This document shows, piece by piece, positions 20,364-29,547 of a stretch of DNA of 64,000 nucleotides. The position numbers were made by a program, and so were the translations under genes. How positions within the stretch are numbered: position 1 is the first letter of the stretch; every line of letters begins with the position of its first letter. The notes beneath the pieces are model-generated. The model was given only the letters and a program-made list of their open reading frames with translations, had not been told where the DNA came from and searched no databases. The stretch lies in NCBI RefSeq assembly GCF_005117025.1, contig NZ_SWCO01000001.1, forward strand, positions 558,001 to 622,000, read 5' to 3'. This DNA comes from Alteromonas portus (lineage in GTDB: Bacteria > Pseudomonadota > Gammaproteobacteria > Enterobacterales > Alteromonadaceae).

Positions 20364-20699
20364 ATGGACGTTAAAGCCAATAGTTTGTATCAAGAAATGC
20401 AGAACATGATTGGGCAAACTCGTCTTCAAGTTAACGAGCCTCAACAGCAGCCGCTTAGCGAAGTTAATAGCTCGGCAAGTGATTTCTCGACCATGCTTAA
20501 GAATGCGGTAGATGGTGTAAATGGCATGCAGCTCGAATCAAAAGATGCGCAGCAACGTTTTGAAATGGGCGATCCAAGTTTAAGTTTAGCGCAAGTTATG
20601 CTGACAAAAGAAAAGGCGGGCATAGCTTTTGAAGCCACTGTTCAAGTACGTAACAAAGTACTTGAAGCCTATAAAACAATAATGAACATGCCGGTGTAG
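20364..20699 (+). CDS. fliE: Flagellar hook-basal body protein FliE
   Basis: FliE joins the MS ring to the proximal rod. The protein is 111 residues from the ATG at 20364, which has AGGAG 5 bases upstream; the in-frame GTG at 20358 lies inside that site. The conserved C-terminal part is complete: FSTMLKNAVDGVNGMQ, MGDPSLSLAQVMLTKEKAGIAFEATVQVRNKVLEAYKTIMNMPV read in consecutive pieces. It is the first gene of a run of basal-body genes and is 12 bases before fliF. Confidence 0.93.
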   Translation: MDVKANSLYQEMQNMIGQTRLQVNEPQQQPLSEVNSSASDFSTMLKNAVDGVNGMQLESKDAQQRFEMGDPSLSLAQVMLTKEKAGIAFEATVQVRNKVLEAYKTIMNMPV

Positions 20700-20711
20700 G
20701 TGGAGTAGGTT

Positions 20712-22406
20712 ATGGCTGAAGCTACAGGTACAAACCTTACGGTTCCTGATCAAAACCAATCAATGGACAATGAACCAGAAAACAAATCTGGTTTTATGGA
20801 CACTTTAGGTAGCGCAGATATGATGCGCCAAATGGCCCTTGTGGTTGTTTTGGTAATCTGCGTAGCCATCGCAATCTTTATTCTTATTTGGTCGCAAGAG
20901 CCTGATTACCGTCCGCTTGCAAAAATGGAAACTCAAGAGCTTATTGAAACCCTCGATTATATGGATGCAAACCAAATCGATTATAAGCTTGAAGGCAATA
21001 TTGTTTACGTAAGAAGCGACGAATTCCAAAACATCCGTTTAGGCATGACCCGCCAAGGGTTAACCAAGGCCTCTGATGCCGGTACCGATATCATTATGCA
21101 AGATATGGGTTTTGGTGTGAGCCAGCGTGTTGAGATGGAACGTCTAAAGCATGCCCGCGAGCAACAAATCGCGGCTACTATTGAAGATATCGCCAGTATT
21201 CAAAAAGCCCGTGTTTTGTTAGCTATGCCTAAAGAGAACGTGTTTGCGCGAAGAGAGAAAAAAGCGTCGGCAACCGTTGTGCTAACGGCTAAGCGCGGTG
21301 CTGTTATTGCAGGTGAAGAGGTTGATGCGGTTGTCGATATTGTGGCATCAGCAGTTCAAAACATGGAGCCGTCTAAAGTAACGGTAACTGACAGCAACGG
21401 TCGTCTGCTTAACTCAGGCTCGCAAGATTCTATGAGTGCTCGTGCAAGAAAAGAGTACGAAATTGAACGTCAGCGCGAGCAAGAGTATCTAGAAAAAATT
21501 GACGCTATATTGATTCCAGTTTTGGGCATAGGTAACTACACGGCGCAAGCTGACGTTACGATGGACTTTACTGCAATGGAGCAAACCCAGCGTAGCTATA
21601 ACCCAGACTTGCCTGCGGTTCGCAGTGAAATGATCATGGAAGAAAATAGCGTAGGTGGCGGCGTTGGCGGTATTCCCGGTGCATTATCAAATCAGCCTCC
21701 GTTAGATTCTAATATTCCAGAAAATGCCGTGGGCGGTAGTCAGCAAACTATGCCTGGCCGCACAGCGAAAGAATCAACACGCAACTACGAACTTGATACC
21801 ACTATCAGTCATACCAAGAAACAGACAGGGGTTATCCGCAGATTAAGTGTGTCGGTTGCCGTAGACTACACCCAAGTTGCGGGTGAAGACGGCGCCAAGA
21901 CGCCAACGCCGCGCAAACAAGAAGAAATTTTAAATATTCGCAGACTATTGCAGGGCGGTATTGGTTTTGACGTTACCCGCGGTGATTCATTAGAGGTTGT
22001 TAGCGTTCCCTTTACTCGCATGGATGCTGGTGAAATTGAAGATGCGCCTTTGTGGGAGCAGCCTGGATTTCTGCCAATTCTTAAGCTAGTTGTGGGTGGC
22101 TTGGTTATAATAGTACTTATTATCTTTGTAATTCGACCTATGCTGCGTCGTCTTATCAACCCAGATGAGTCGAACGACGCCGATGAATTTGATGCTGACG
22201 AAGGCTTAGATTTGGGCGATGACACTATTAGTATGCTAACGTCTGACTTTGACGAAGGCCAAGTAGGATTCGCGCCAGATGGTTCACTCATGTTGCCTGA
22301 CCTACACAAAGACGAAGATGTACTTAAAGCTGTACGTGCCCTTGTGGCTAATGAACCTGAATTATCAGCCCAAGTAGTGAAGGGCTGGTTAATGCAAGAC
22401 GAGTAG
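20712..22406 (+). CDS. fliF: Flagellar MS-ring protein FliF
   Basis: Forms the membrane-embedded MS ring on which the rod, C-ring and export gate assemble. The 564-residue protein has an N-terminal transmembrane helix (about 38-61, MALVVVLVICVAIAIFILIW), two ring-building motifs in the periplasmic part (REQQIAATIEDIASIQKARVL region and the EVVSVPFTRMD region), a Gly/Pro-rich periplasmic insertion near 310-345, and a second transmembrane helix (about 450-473). The acidic cytoplasmic tail (KAVRALVANEPELSAQVVKGWL) binds FliG. Spacing to fliG is 12 bases. Confidence 0.95.
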   Translation: MAEATGTNLTVPDQNQSMDNEPENKSGFMDTLGSADMMRQMALVVVLVICVAIAIFILIWSQEPDYRPLAKMETQELIETLDYMDANQIDYKLEGNIVYVRSDEFQNIRLGMTRQGLTKASDAGTDIIMQDMGFGVSQRVEMERLKHAREQQIAATIEDIASIQKARVLLAMPKENVFARREKKASATVVLTAKRGAVIAGEEVDAVVDIVASAVQNMEPSKVTVTDSNGRLLNSGSQDSMSARARKEYEIERQREQEYLEKIDAILIPVLGIGNYTAQADVTMDFTAMEQTQRSYNPDLPAVRSEMIMEENSVGGGVGGIPGALSNQPPLDSNIPENAVGGSQQTMPGRTAKESTRNYELDTTISHTKKQTGVIRRLSVSVAVDYTQVAGEDGAKTPTPRKQEEILNIRRLLQGGIGFDVTRGDSLEVVSVPFTRMDAGEIEDAPLWEQPGFLPILKLVVGGLVIIVLIIFVIRPMLRRLINPDESNDADEFDADEGLDLGDDTISMLTSDFDEGQVGFAPDGSLMLPDLHKDEDVLKAVRALVANEPELSAQVVKGWLMQDE

Positions 22407-22418
22407 TGAGATAAGATT

Positions 22419-23459
22419 ATGGCTGAAGAACTTGCCAATGTTGAAGAACCGTCATACGACGTCAGTAAATTAGAAGGCGTAGAAAAAGCGGCCATCTTAT
22501 TGTTGAGCTTGTCAGAAGAAGATGCGGCGCAGATATTAAAACACTTAGAGCCAAAGCAAGTACAAAAACTGGGTACTGAAATGGCCAAAGTGGATGATAT
22601 GACGCAGTCTAAAATTACGTCGGTTCATAAGCATTTTATCGAAGAGATTCAAAACTACAGCACTATCGGCTTCCAAAGCCAAGACTTTGTGAAACGTGCG
22701 CTTACCGCTGCACTAGGTGAAGATAAGGCAGCAAACCTTATCGATCAAATACTTATGGGAAGTGGCGCTAAGGGCCTCGATTCACTTAAATGGATGGATT
22801 CTAAGCAGGTGGCGAGCATTATTCGCAACGAACACCCGCAGATCCAAACCATTGTGCTGTCTTATCTAGAACCTGAGCAAAGCGCTGAAATTTTGGCGCA
22901 ATTCCCAGAAAAAGTACGTCTTGATCTGTTGATGCGTATTGCGAATCTAGAAGAAGTTCAGCCAGCTGCACTACAAGAGCTAAACGAAATTATGGAGAAA
23001 CAGTTCGCAGGCCAAGCGGGTACACAAGCAGCCAAAATGGGCGGCTTGAAGTCTGCTGCGAACATTATGAACTACCTGGATACCGCGATAGAAGGTCAGT
23101 TGATGGACGCTATCCGCGAGCAAGACGAAGAGATGAGTCAGCAAATCCAAGACCTGATGTTTGTCTTCGACAATTTAGTCGATGTAGACGACAAGGGCAT
23201 TCAGGCCATACTGCGCGAAGTACAGCAAGACGCGCTGCTTAAGGCTATTAAAGGTGCTGACGAAGAGCTCAAAGAAAAAATTATGCGCAACATGTCTAAG
23301 CGTGCTGCAGAAATGCTCAACGACGACTTGGAAGCACTTGGTCCGGTGCGTATTAGTGAAGTGGAAACCGCCCAGAAAGAGATCCTTTCTGTTGCTCGTC
23401 GACTTTCTGACTCTGGTGAAATTATGCTTGGTGGTGGCGGTGGTGAAGAGTTCTTATAA
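22419..23459 (+). CDS. fliG: Flagellar motor switch protein FliG
   Basis: Rotor protein that links the MS ring to FliM and contacts the stator. The 346-residue protein shows FliG_N (LEGVEKAAILLLSLSEEDAA), FliG_M with the EHPQ motif (IIRNEHPQIQTIVLSYL) and FliG_C with the charged torque helix (DLMFVFDNLVDVDDKGIQAILREV). Length is typical (330-350). It overlaps neither neighbour; fliH follows after 39 bases. Confidence 0.95.
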   Translation: MAEELANVEEPSYDVSKLEGVEKAAILLLSLSEEDAAQILKHLEPKQVQKLGTEMAKVDDMTQSKITSVHKHFIEEIQNYSTIGFQSQDFVKRALTAALGEDKAANLIDQILMGSGAKGLDSLKWMDSKQVASIIRNEHPQIQTIVLSYLEPEQSAEILAQFPEKVRLDLLMRIANLEEVQPAALQELNEIMEKQFAGQAGTQAAKMGGLKSAANIMNYLDTAIEGQLMDAIREQDEEMSQQIQDLMFVFDNLVDVDDKGIQAILREVQQDALLKAIKGADEELKEKIMRNMSKRAAEMLNDDLEALGPVRISEVETAQKEILSVARRLSDSGEIMLGGGGGEEFL

Positions 23460-23498
23460 GGACTTTAACACCGACATTTATTTAGCCTAGGTACATTT

Positions 23499-24281
23499 AT
23501 GACTGCCAAAAAAAGTTTCAGTGAAAAAGAACTGAGTGAAGCTAAAAAGTGGGACTTACCCTTCGTTGACGACCCTACTGCATCAAGAGACAACGAAACG
23601 ACCAATGCGTTGAACAAGCGCTCAGACTGGAAGTATGAACCTCCTGAAGTTGAAGAAGAGATTAAGCCCCCTACAGCTGAAGAAATAGAAGCCATACGTC
23701 AGGCTGCCTATGATGAAGGCTATCAGGAAGGCAAACAAAAAGGTTTTGATGAAGGCAAGGCAGAAGGTCTTGAAGCTGGTCTAATTGAAGGTAAAGAGCA
23801 AGGTCATAGCGAAGGTTTAGAGCAAGGATTAGAGGAAGGTCGCCAGCAAATGACGGCACAAGCCGAAGTGTGGCAAATGCTTGCTGAAAAATGTCACGAC
23901 CCACTTTCGCAAGCCAACGATGAAACCCGCGACCAATTGGTAAAACTTGCCGTAACTCTTGCTAAAGCAGTTATTAAAACAGAGGTAAGCACTAACCAAG
24001 AGGTTATATTGCAAGCGTTGAGCGAAGGTATTAAGGCGCTGCCAATCAATCAAGCGGAGTACCAAATTCATATGAATCCAGAGGATATTGAATTGGTAAA
24101 AGCGCATTTTGGTGAAGAGGAAATTACCAAAAAAGGCTGGAATCTTCTTGAGGCCCCTTCGATGGAGCGCGGTGGTTGCGATATTACGACTGTGCAAAAC
24201 GCTGTAGATGTGTCAATTGAACGTCGATGTCGAGACGTTATTGATAAGTTTTTATTAAACCAAGGTTTGTCTGATGACTAG
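23499..24281 (+). CDS. fliH: Flagellar assembly protein FliH
   Basis: FliH binds and regulates the export ATPase FliI and tethers it to the C-ring. The 260-residue protein has an acidic/aromatic N-terminus ([11 protein letters not shown]), then a long run of GxxxG-type repeats from about residue 72 to 112 ([18 protein letters not shown] and onward), the hallmark of FliH. The C-terminal domain ends in [14 protein letters not shown]-like sequence. Its 3' end overlaps fliI by 8 bases, consistent with coupled synthesis. Confidence 0.93.
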   Translation: MTAKKSFSEKELSEAKKWDLPFVDDPTASRDNETTNALNKRSDWKYEPPEVEEEIKPPTAEEIEAIRQAAYDEGYQEGKQKGFDEGKAEGLEAGLIEGKEQGHSEGLEQGLEEGRQQMTAQAEVWQMLAEKCHDPLSQANDETRDQLVKLAVTLAKAVIKTEVSTNQEVILQALSEGIKALPINQAEYQIHMNPEDIELVKAHFGEEEITKKGWNLLEAPSMERGGCDITTVQNAVDVSIERRCRDVIDKFLLNQGLSDD

Positions 24282-25608
24282 CCCTTGGCATACCCATTTC
24301 GAATCTCTTTCTAAACAGGTGACATCGCCACCTGTTGTCGCTGCCGGAAAGCTAGTGCGAGGCATCGGATTAACCCTTGAAGCGGTAGGTTGCCAGCTGC
24401 CGGTGGGGAGTCAATGTTTAGTACAAACCATTGAAGGCGAAATAGAAGCCGAAGTGGTTGGTTTTGGTGACGATATTACCTATTTAATGCCCACAGAAGC
24501 AGTTCGCGGTATTGTACCGGGAAGTCGCGTAATGCCGTTAAACCGACAAAGTGGGTTACCAGTAGGCATGGGATTATTAGGGCGTGTAGTAGACGGCAAT
24601 GGTCAGCCCCTTGACGGTCTGGGCGAAATTAATGCCGAAGCCCGAGCGCCAACCACTCGCCCTCCTATGAACCCGCTCATTCGCCGTCCAATCAACACCC
24701 CTATGGACGTTGGCGTACGTGCCATTAATGCGTTAAATACGGTTGGCGTAGGTCAGCGTATGGGGCTTTTTGCAGGAAGTGGCGTGGGTAAAAGTGTGCT
24801 ACTTGGCATGATGACCCGAGGCTGTGAAGCCGATGTGGTCGTGGTTGGGCTAGTTGGTGAGCGTGGCCGAGAAGTGAAAGAGTTTATTCACGAAATACTT
24901 ACAGAAGAAGAACGCCAACGGGCAGTAGTAGTGGCAGCGCCAGCTGATACTTCACCGCTTATGCGTTTAAAAGGCTGCGAGACGGCGGTAACCATTGCTG
25001 AATATTTTCGCGATAAAGGCATGAAAGTACTGCTGCTGATTGATTCGTTAACACGCTATGCCATGGCGCAGCGTGAGATTGCGTTGGCTGTGGGTGAGCC
25101 ACCAGCCACAAAAGGTTATCCACCTTCGGTATTTGCTCGGCTTCCCGCTTTGGTTGAGCGTGCAGGTAATGGTAGCGAGCGCCAAGGCTCTATCACGGCC
25201 TTTTATACGGTACTTACCGAAGGTGACGATTTGCAAGACCCCATTGCTGACGCTGCTCGCGCGATTTTGGATGGTCACGTAGTGTTGTCGCGAACCCTCG
25301 CCGATAGCGGTCATTACCCTGCTATTGATATTGAAGCGTCAATAAGCCGTGTAATGCCTATGGTCGTAAGCGAAGAACATCAATTAATGGCGCGTCGTAT
25401 TCGACAAGTTTATTCAAACTACAAACAAAACCAAGACCTCATTTCTATTGGTGCTTATGCGAAAGGGTCAGACCCGCGTATTGATCTGGCTATTCGCGCA
25501 GAACCAGCAATCAATGCTTTATTGCAGCAAGGAATGAAACAAGTTATACCCTATGACGAAAGTTTAGAGGGTATGGCTGCGTTAGCTAAAGGACTGGGGC
25601 AAGGCTAA
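24274..25608 (+). CDS. fliI: Flagellar export ATPase FliI
   Basis: F1-beta-like ATPase that energises the flagellar type III export gate. The 444-residue protein has Walker [16 protein letters not shown] (about 165-179), the Walker B region [21 protein letters not shown], and the [15 protein letters not shown] segment typical of export ATPases. The N-terminal beta-barrel and the C-terminal helical domain are complete. Its stop overlaps an ATG (TAATG) that opens a 25-codon frame running to the fliJ start. Confidence 0.95.
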   Translation: MTSPWHTHFESLSKQVTSPPVVAAGKLVRGIGLTLEAVGCQLPVGSQCLVQTIEGEIEAEVVGFGDDITYLMPTEAVRGIVPGSRVMPLNRQSGLPVGMGLLGRVVDGNGQPLDGLGEINAEARAPTTRPPMNPLIRRPINTPMDVGVRAINALNTVGVGQRMGLFAGSGVGKSVLLGMMTRGCEADVVVVGLVGERGREVKEFIHEILTEEERQRAVVVAAPADTSPLMRLKGCETAVTIAEYFRDKGMKVLLLIDSLTRYAMAQREIALAVGEPPATKGYPPSVFARLPALVERAGNGSERQGSITAFYTVLTEGDDLQDPIADAARAILDGHVVLSRTLADSGHYPAIDIEASISRVMPMVVSEEHQLMARRIRQVYSNYKQNQDLISIGAYAKGSDPRIDLAIRAEPAINALLQQGMKQVIPYDESLEGMAALAKGLGQG

Positions 25609-25677
25609 TGCGTGCAAGCGCAAATAAGGTAGAGCGAGTAGTATCTATAACGCTATCTAATGTAGGGGCAGTACGCT

Positions 25678-26124
25678 ATGTCTAAACAACTTGAACGTTT
25701 AGCTGACTTTGAGCGAGAAAAAGAGCAACGAGAGGCTCGGTATTATCAGCAAGCTCAACAGAATGTTAATCAGCAAAAGCAAAAGCTGACTAGTTTAGAG
25801 CAGTACCGTATTGACTACATAAAGGGCATTCAACAAACTGGTCAAGCGGGCGTTACCGCCACGTATTATCAGCAACATTTATCTTTTGTTGGAAAACTAG
25901 ACAAAGCGTGTGAGCAGCAGATGCAAGTCATTGCTCGGGCGCAAATGGCTGCAGATCAGCGAAAACAACTTTGGCTAAAGCAACAGCAAAAAGTGAAAGC
26001 CGTTTCCTTGCTACTAGATAAAAAGAAGTTGGCAGAGCAGAAAAAAGAAGCCAAGGCAGAACAGGCCATGATGGATGAGTTTGCTACCCAACGATTTTTC
26101 AGAGCTAAGCGCTCACCTTTCTAA
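25678..26124 (+). CDS. fliJ: Flagellar export protein FliJ
   Basis: Coiled-coil central stalk of the FliI ring, involved in chaperone cycling. The 148-residue protein is almost entirely a Gln/Lys/Glu-rich heptad coiled coil (LADFEREKEQREARYYQQAQ), with the family pattern QYRIDYIKGIQQ and ending EFATQRFFRAKRSPF. ATG start; the upstream short frame ends inside its second codon. It closes the fliEFGHIJ block; a sigma-54 promoter lies 25 bases after its stop. Confidence 0.93.
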   Translation: MSKQLERLADFEREKEQREARYYQQAQQNVNQQKQKLTSLEQYRIDYIKGIQQTGQAGVTATYYQQHLSFVGKLDKACEQQMQVIARAQMAADQRKQLWLKQQQKVKAVSLLLDKKKLAEQKKEAKAEQAMMDEFATQRFFRAKRSPF

Positions 26125-26148
26125 TAATTAGTACCTTCTTAAGCCACT

Positions 26149-26166
26149 TTGGCTCAACCCTTGCAA
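26149..26166 (+). promoter_or_regulatory. Sigma-54 promoter upstream of fliK
   Basis: TGGCTCAACCCTTGCA at 26150-26165 has GG and GC separated by exactly 10 bases and a good -12 TTGCA. It would start a transcript reading fliK, fliL and onward, but is about 307 bases from the fliK start. Confidence 0.75.
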
Positions 26167-26472
26167 AACCAATGTAAATTAGCACAACGCGCCGCAATTA
26201 CAGTGTAACGGTTATCACGCTTTAACAGTGTTTCTGGGAATTTCAGTACATTTAATAAAGTAAGAAGTTTCACCAAAGCGAGCATAACTCTTAACGTTAA
26301 ATAGTAGCGACTAAGGGGACCGAGATAGCGCTAAGTGGTTGTATTTTATAAAGCGTTGGTGGGGTTGCGATTAACTGGGCTATTTGTTTTTGGGTTAACG
26401 CCTGGTAAGTAAATCGCATCATAGTACGTCTTCTTTGTGAAAGACGATATAAATGTAGGACGGTAGGACAAT
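26167..26472 (+). other. Long fliK leader / intergenic region
   Basis: About 300 bases between the sigma-54 promoter and fliK with no convincing gene on either strand. It is AT-rich; I see no strong terminator hairpin. It is probably a long 5' untranslated leader, or holds binding sites for an activator or a second promoter. Confidence 0.5.
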
Positions 26473-28749
26473 ATGCAACAAGTTGCCGCACATAAAACAG
26501 ACATTGCCGCATTACCTTTTTCGACTTCTAGCACGGCTAAAGCGGTTGAAACCGGTATTGGAACACATCAAGAAACAAGCAGTGGGAACAACCAAGCATT
26601 TAATCGACTTTACCAAGAAGCTAAATCGAGTAAGTCAGACTTTGTCTTAAATGAAAAAGACGCTGTACGTCCTCAATCATCTGAGCCCAAAAGTGCCAGT
26701 GAAACGCCTGCTAGTGCTTCTGCATCTAATGATTCATTGAAAAGCGGAAAGGATCGTGAAGCAGGTCATACAGACTTGCCTAGTCGTGACACGGTGACTG
26801 ACAAGCCCGCTGAGTCAGACGCTGAAGTTCAACATGCAAGTCAGAAAGATAACCCGACGATGGGTACTCAAGAAATTGCGGAAGATCCGAATGCATCAGC
26901 GCAGCCCACAACGGATGACGAAGAAGATACACACCTAGCAGTTGAAAACGCTGAAGGAAACATTAAACAGATAGCGATAACCGATACACAGTTCATCATT
27001 GGAGATGGCGGCAAAAAAGACGCCGAAGCTGGTGTTATTACCACACCAGGTTCGCCAGACGAAAAGCCAATCAAAGATGAGGGCGAACCAGACTGGGTCG
27101 CTTATGTTGATACTGTAGCTGCTCGTTTGGGCAAGGAAGAGAAAGCCGCAGGTGGAGCTGATACAAAAATCAATAATGGTATTTCTGCAGTTGAAGATGA
27201 GGCAATTAACGTTATTTCTATAAAAGAAAGCGGAAAGCTTTGGAGCCTTCCTGATGATGTTAACGCCAGTGACGCTTCCTCAGTATTGGCGCATTTGGTT
27301 TCTCAGTTAAATAGTGACAAGAGTGAAGGTGATCTTGCTATCGAATCACTATCTACTGAAGCAAAAGAAACTCTTAGTGCTTTAACAGCGCTTCTACTTA
27401 ACGCTGACAGCAACCAAGGTGACGGCGATAGTCAAGCTAACACTGAACTTTTTGATGTCACAGCCAGTGCCAACGCAAACTCAAATGCTGAAAACAGTAG
27501 TGAACTTTCTTCGCTAATTGCTCAGCTTATGCAGCAAACAGAAAGCGCTGGAGATAACACGAAAACTAATAGCGCAGATATTGAAGACGCAGACGTTCTT
27601 GATGGGGTACTTACAGGTACAGAGAGTTCGGCTGATGAATCTCTTGTTTTAAACTTGCTATCTGATGCGCTAAACGATCTTCAAGGGGTATCACCAACTG
27701 ACGCGTCTTTACACGCTGAGGCCATGCAAGCCGAAATGATTGCTGCTGGTAGTGGTGAAATAAGTGCGAACACAACCACTGATAAAATAGCGCCATCTGA
27801 TTCGGACCTCAAAACAAGTAGCCAAGCGTCTCTTGCTCAAAGTGTTAGTGCTGAGGCAGCAGGCGATAGGCCAGTTGATCTGCTAACCGCTATAAGCGAA
27901 CTATCGCCCCAAAGCGCTCAAAAAGCGACAGAAGCGTTTGCAGAGCGCGTGGTGGCTGCCATGCCAAGTGGCCCGCAGCAACAGGCTGTGAAAACAAACA
28001 TTATCGCCGGCATCAATGAATTTCAGCAGCAAGTGCAGCAAGGCAGAGAGCCTGGCATTGATCTTTCATCAATTGTGGCAGATGCCGCAAAAGAGGCCGC
28101 AGTTAGCACCGAAGTTATTGCATCAATGACAACACGCCTTGATAGCCAAGCTAGTCAATTCCTTAACTTAATGACGCAAACGCAAGCCAGCGCACAACAA
28201 GCGTTTGCGAGCATGGCTGGACAAGCTGACACGGTAATACAGGAAAATAGTCAGCTTCGTGCTGAAGCGTCAAAATCTCAGCAGCAGTTTGAAGGCTTCG
28301 ATAAAGCGGTCAATATTCATAAGCCTGAAGGACAGCAACAGCTAAACGAAAAAATTCGCTGGATGGTGAATGCGCGCAACACCATGGCTGAGATTCGACT
28401 CGATCCGCCGGAAATGGGTAGCATGCAAGTGCGGGTAAACGTCGCAGGTGATGCAGCAAGCGTAAGCTTCGTTGTCCAATCTCAACAAGCAAAAGAGGCG
28501 TTAGCCGATGCCATGCCTAAATTACGAGATATGCTCTCTGAACAAGGCATTGAGTTAGGTGATGCCCAAGTGAGAAAAGATAATTCGTCGGGTAACGATA
28601 ATGGCCAGCAACTTGCAAACGATAATAGCAGAGGAAATGGAGCCGGAAACCGTGGAGAAAATGACGGTTTAGACGACATGGACGAAACTCGAATTATTGA
28701 GCAATCAGTAACACGCGAAGCCAAAGGTGGAATTGATTTCTACGCTTAA
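26473..28749 (+). CDS. fliK: Flagellar hook-length control protein FliK
   Basis: Molecular ruler that is exported and then switches FlhB specificity from hook to filament substrates. At 758 residues it is long for the family. The first 600 residues are Ser/Asp/Ala-rich and low in complexity, as expected for the ruler segment. The C-terminal Flg_hook domain (about 630-715) contains IRLDPPEMGSMQVRVNV and VVQSQQAKEALADAMPKLRDML. It begins the second structural operon, after a 348-base gap from fliJ. Confidence 0.92.
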   Translation: MQQVAAHKTDIAALPFSTSSTAKAVETGIGTHQETSSGNNQAFNRLYQEAKSSKSDFVLNEKDAVRPQSSEPKSASETPASASASNDSLKSGKDREAGHTDLPSRDTVTDKPAESDAEVQHASQKDNPTMGTQEIAEDPNASAQPTTDDEEDTHLAVENAEGNIKQIAITDTQFIIGDGGKKDAEAGVITTPGSPDEKPIKDEGEPDWVAYVDTVAARLGKEEKAAGGADTKINNGISAVEDEAINVISIKESGKLWSLPDDVNASDASSVLAHLVSQLNSDKSEGDLAIESLSTEAKETLSALTALLLNADSNQGDGDSQANTELFDVTASANANSNAENSSELSSLIAQLMQQTESAGDNTKTNSADIEDADVLDGVLTGTESSADESLVLNLLSDALNDLQGVSPTDASLHAEAMQAEMIAAGSGEISANTTTDKIAPSDSDLKTSSQASLAQSVSAEAAGDRPVDLLTAISELSPQSAQKATEAFAERVVAAMPSGPQQQAVKTNIIAGINEFQQQVQQGREPGIDLSSIVADAAKEAAVSTEVIASMTTRLDSQASQFLNLMTQTQASAQQAFASMAGQADTVIQENSQLRAEASKSQQQFEGFDKAVNIHKPEGQQQLNEKIRWMVNARNTMAEIRLDPPEMGSMQVRVNVAGDAASVSFVVQSQQAKEALADAMPKLRDMLSEQGIELGDAQVRKDNSSGNDNGQQLANDNSRGNGAGNRGENDGLDDMDETRIIEQSVTREAKGGIDFYA

Positions 28750-28980
28750 GATAGATAGAAACTATTATCAATAGGTAGCATGGTGAGATTGTTTTAACAC
28801 TGCTATGTTTGATGTATTCGTTTAACTTTGATTAAACAGGCTAATGGAGCGTCGCTTTATACCAGAAAATAACTGACTGGCGGTACTGCATCGATAAGAC
28901 GTAGATACGAATTATGGCATTGCCATTTGCGATGGAACATTGATAATACGTTTTTTCTTAATATTACTGATGAGTTACAC

Positions 28981-29520
28981 ATGGCTGATGAAGAATTACA
29001 GGTAGAAGAAGGCGGTAAAAAGAAAGGCAAAATGATGTTAATCATCATTATCGCTGTTGTTTTGGTAGGTGGTGGTGCGGCCGCTTACTTTCTACTGTTT
29101 GCTGGTGGTGATGAGCCTGCGGCTGAACAACTGGCAGAAGCTGATGCTGCTGCAGCCGCTGCGAGTGCGCCGGCAGCGAGTACAGGTAACGCTGAAATTG
29201 GCACTGCACTTTACGTTGCTATGCCGAGACCTTTCGTTTTTAACGTGCCGGGTTCGGGAAGAGACCGATTGGTTCAGATTAAAGTGCAGCTGCTTGTGCG
29301 TGGTTCAGACAACGAAGAACTGGCCAAAACACATATTCCGCTAATCGAAGGGACATTACTTCAGGCTTTTAGTACGTCAAATGCGGACGACCTAGTGACA
29401 GAAGCGGGTAAAATTGAGCTTCGCGAGCAGGCGGTAACCGAAGTGCAGAAAGCATTAAAAGACATTACGGGCAGCGATGTAGTTGAGCGCGTATTGTTTA
29501 CTGGGTTCGTCATGCAGTAA
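28981..29520 (+). CDS. fliL: Flagellar basal body-associated protein FliL
   Basis: FliL is a single-pass inner membrane protein that supports stator function. From the ATG at 28981 it is 179 residues: a short acidic and basic cytoplasmic start (ADEELQVEEGGKKKGK), one transmembrane helix (about 17-40), an Ala-rich linker, then the periplasmic FliL domain (YVAMPRPFVFNVPG to VVERVLFTGFVMQ). An upstream in-frame ATG at 28927 would add 18 residues unlike the family. It starts the fliLMNOPQR-flhB block. Confidence 0.92.
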   Translation: MADEELQVEEGGKKKGKMMLIIIIAVVLVGGGAAAYFLLFAGGDEPAAEQLAEADAAAAAASAPAASTGNAEIGTALYVAMPRPFVFNVPGSGRDRLVQIKVQLLVRGSDNEELAKTHIPLIEGTLLQAFSTSNADDLVTEAGKIELREQAVTEVQKALKDITGSDVVERVLFTGFVMQ

Positions 29521-29547
29521 TGCATTGACCAAGTAAGGTAGAAGACG

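Noticed and set aside
21866-22588. 240-codon open frame antisense to fliF and fliG
   Set aside because: It lies wholly opposite well-supported genes and is Ser-rich with no recognisable domain.
26297-26534. Two short minus-strand frames in the fliJ-fliK gap
   Set aside because: Both overlap the fliK start, lack family resemblance and have unusual composition.
28914-28936. Sigma-54-like TGGCATTGCCATTTGC upstream of fliL
   Set aside because: GG and GC are separated by 11 bases rather than 10, which normally abolishes sigma-54 promoter function; fliL can be read from upstream.
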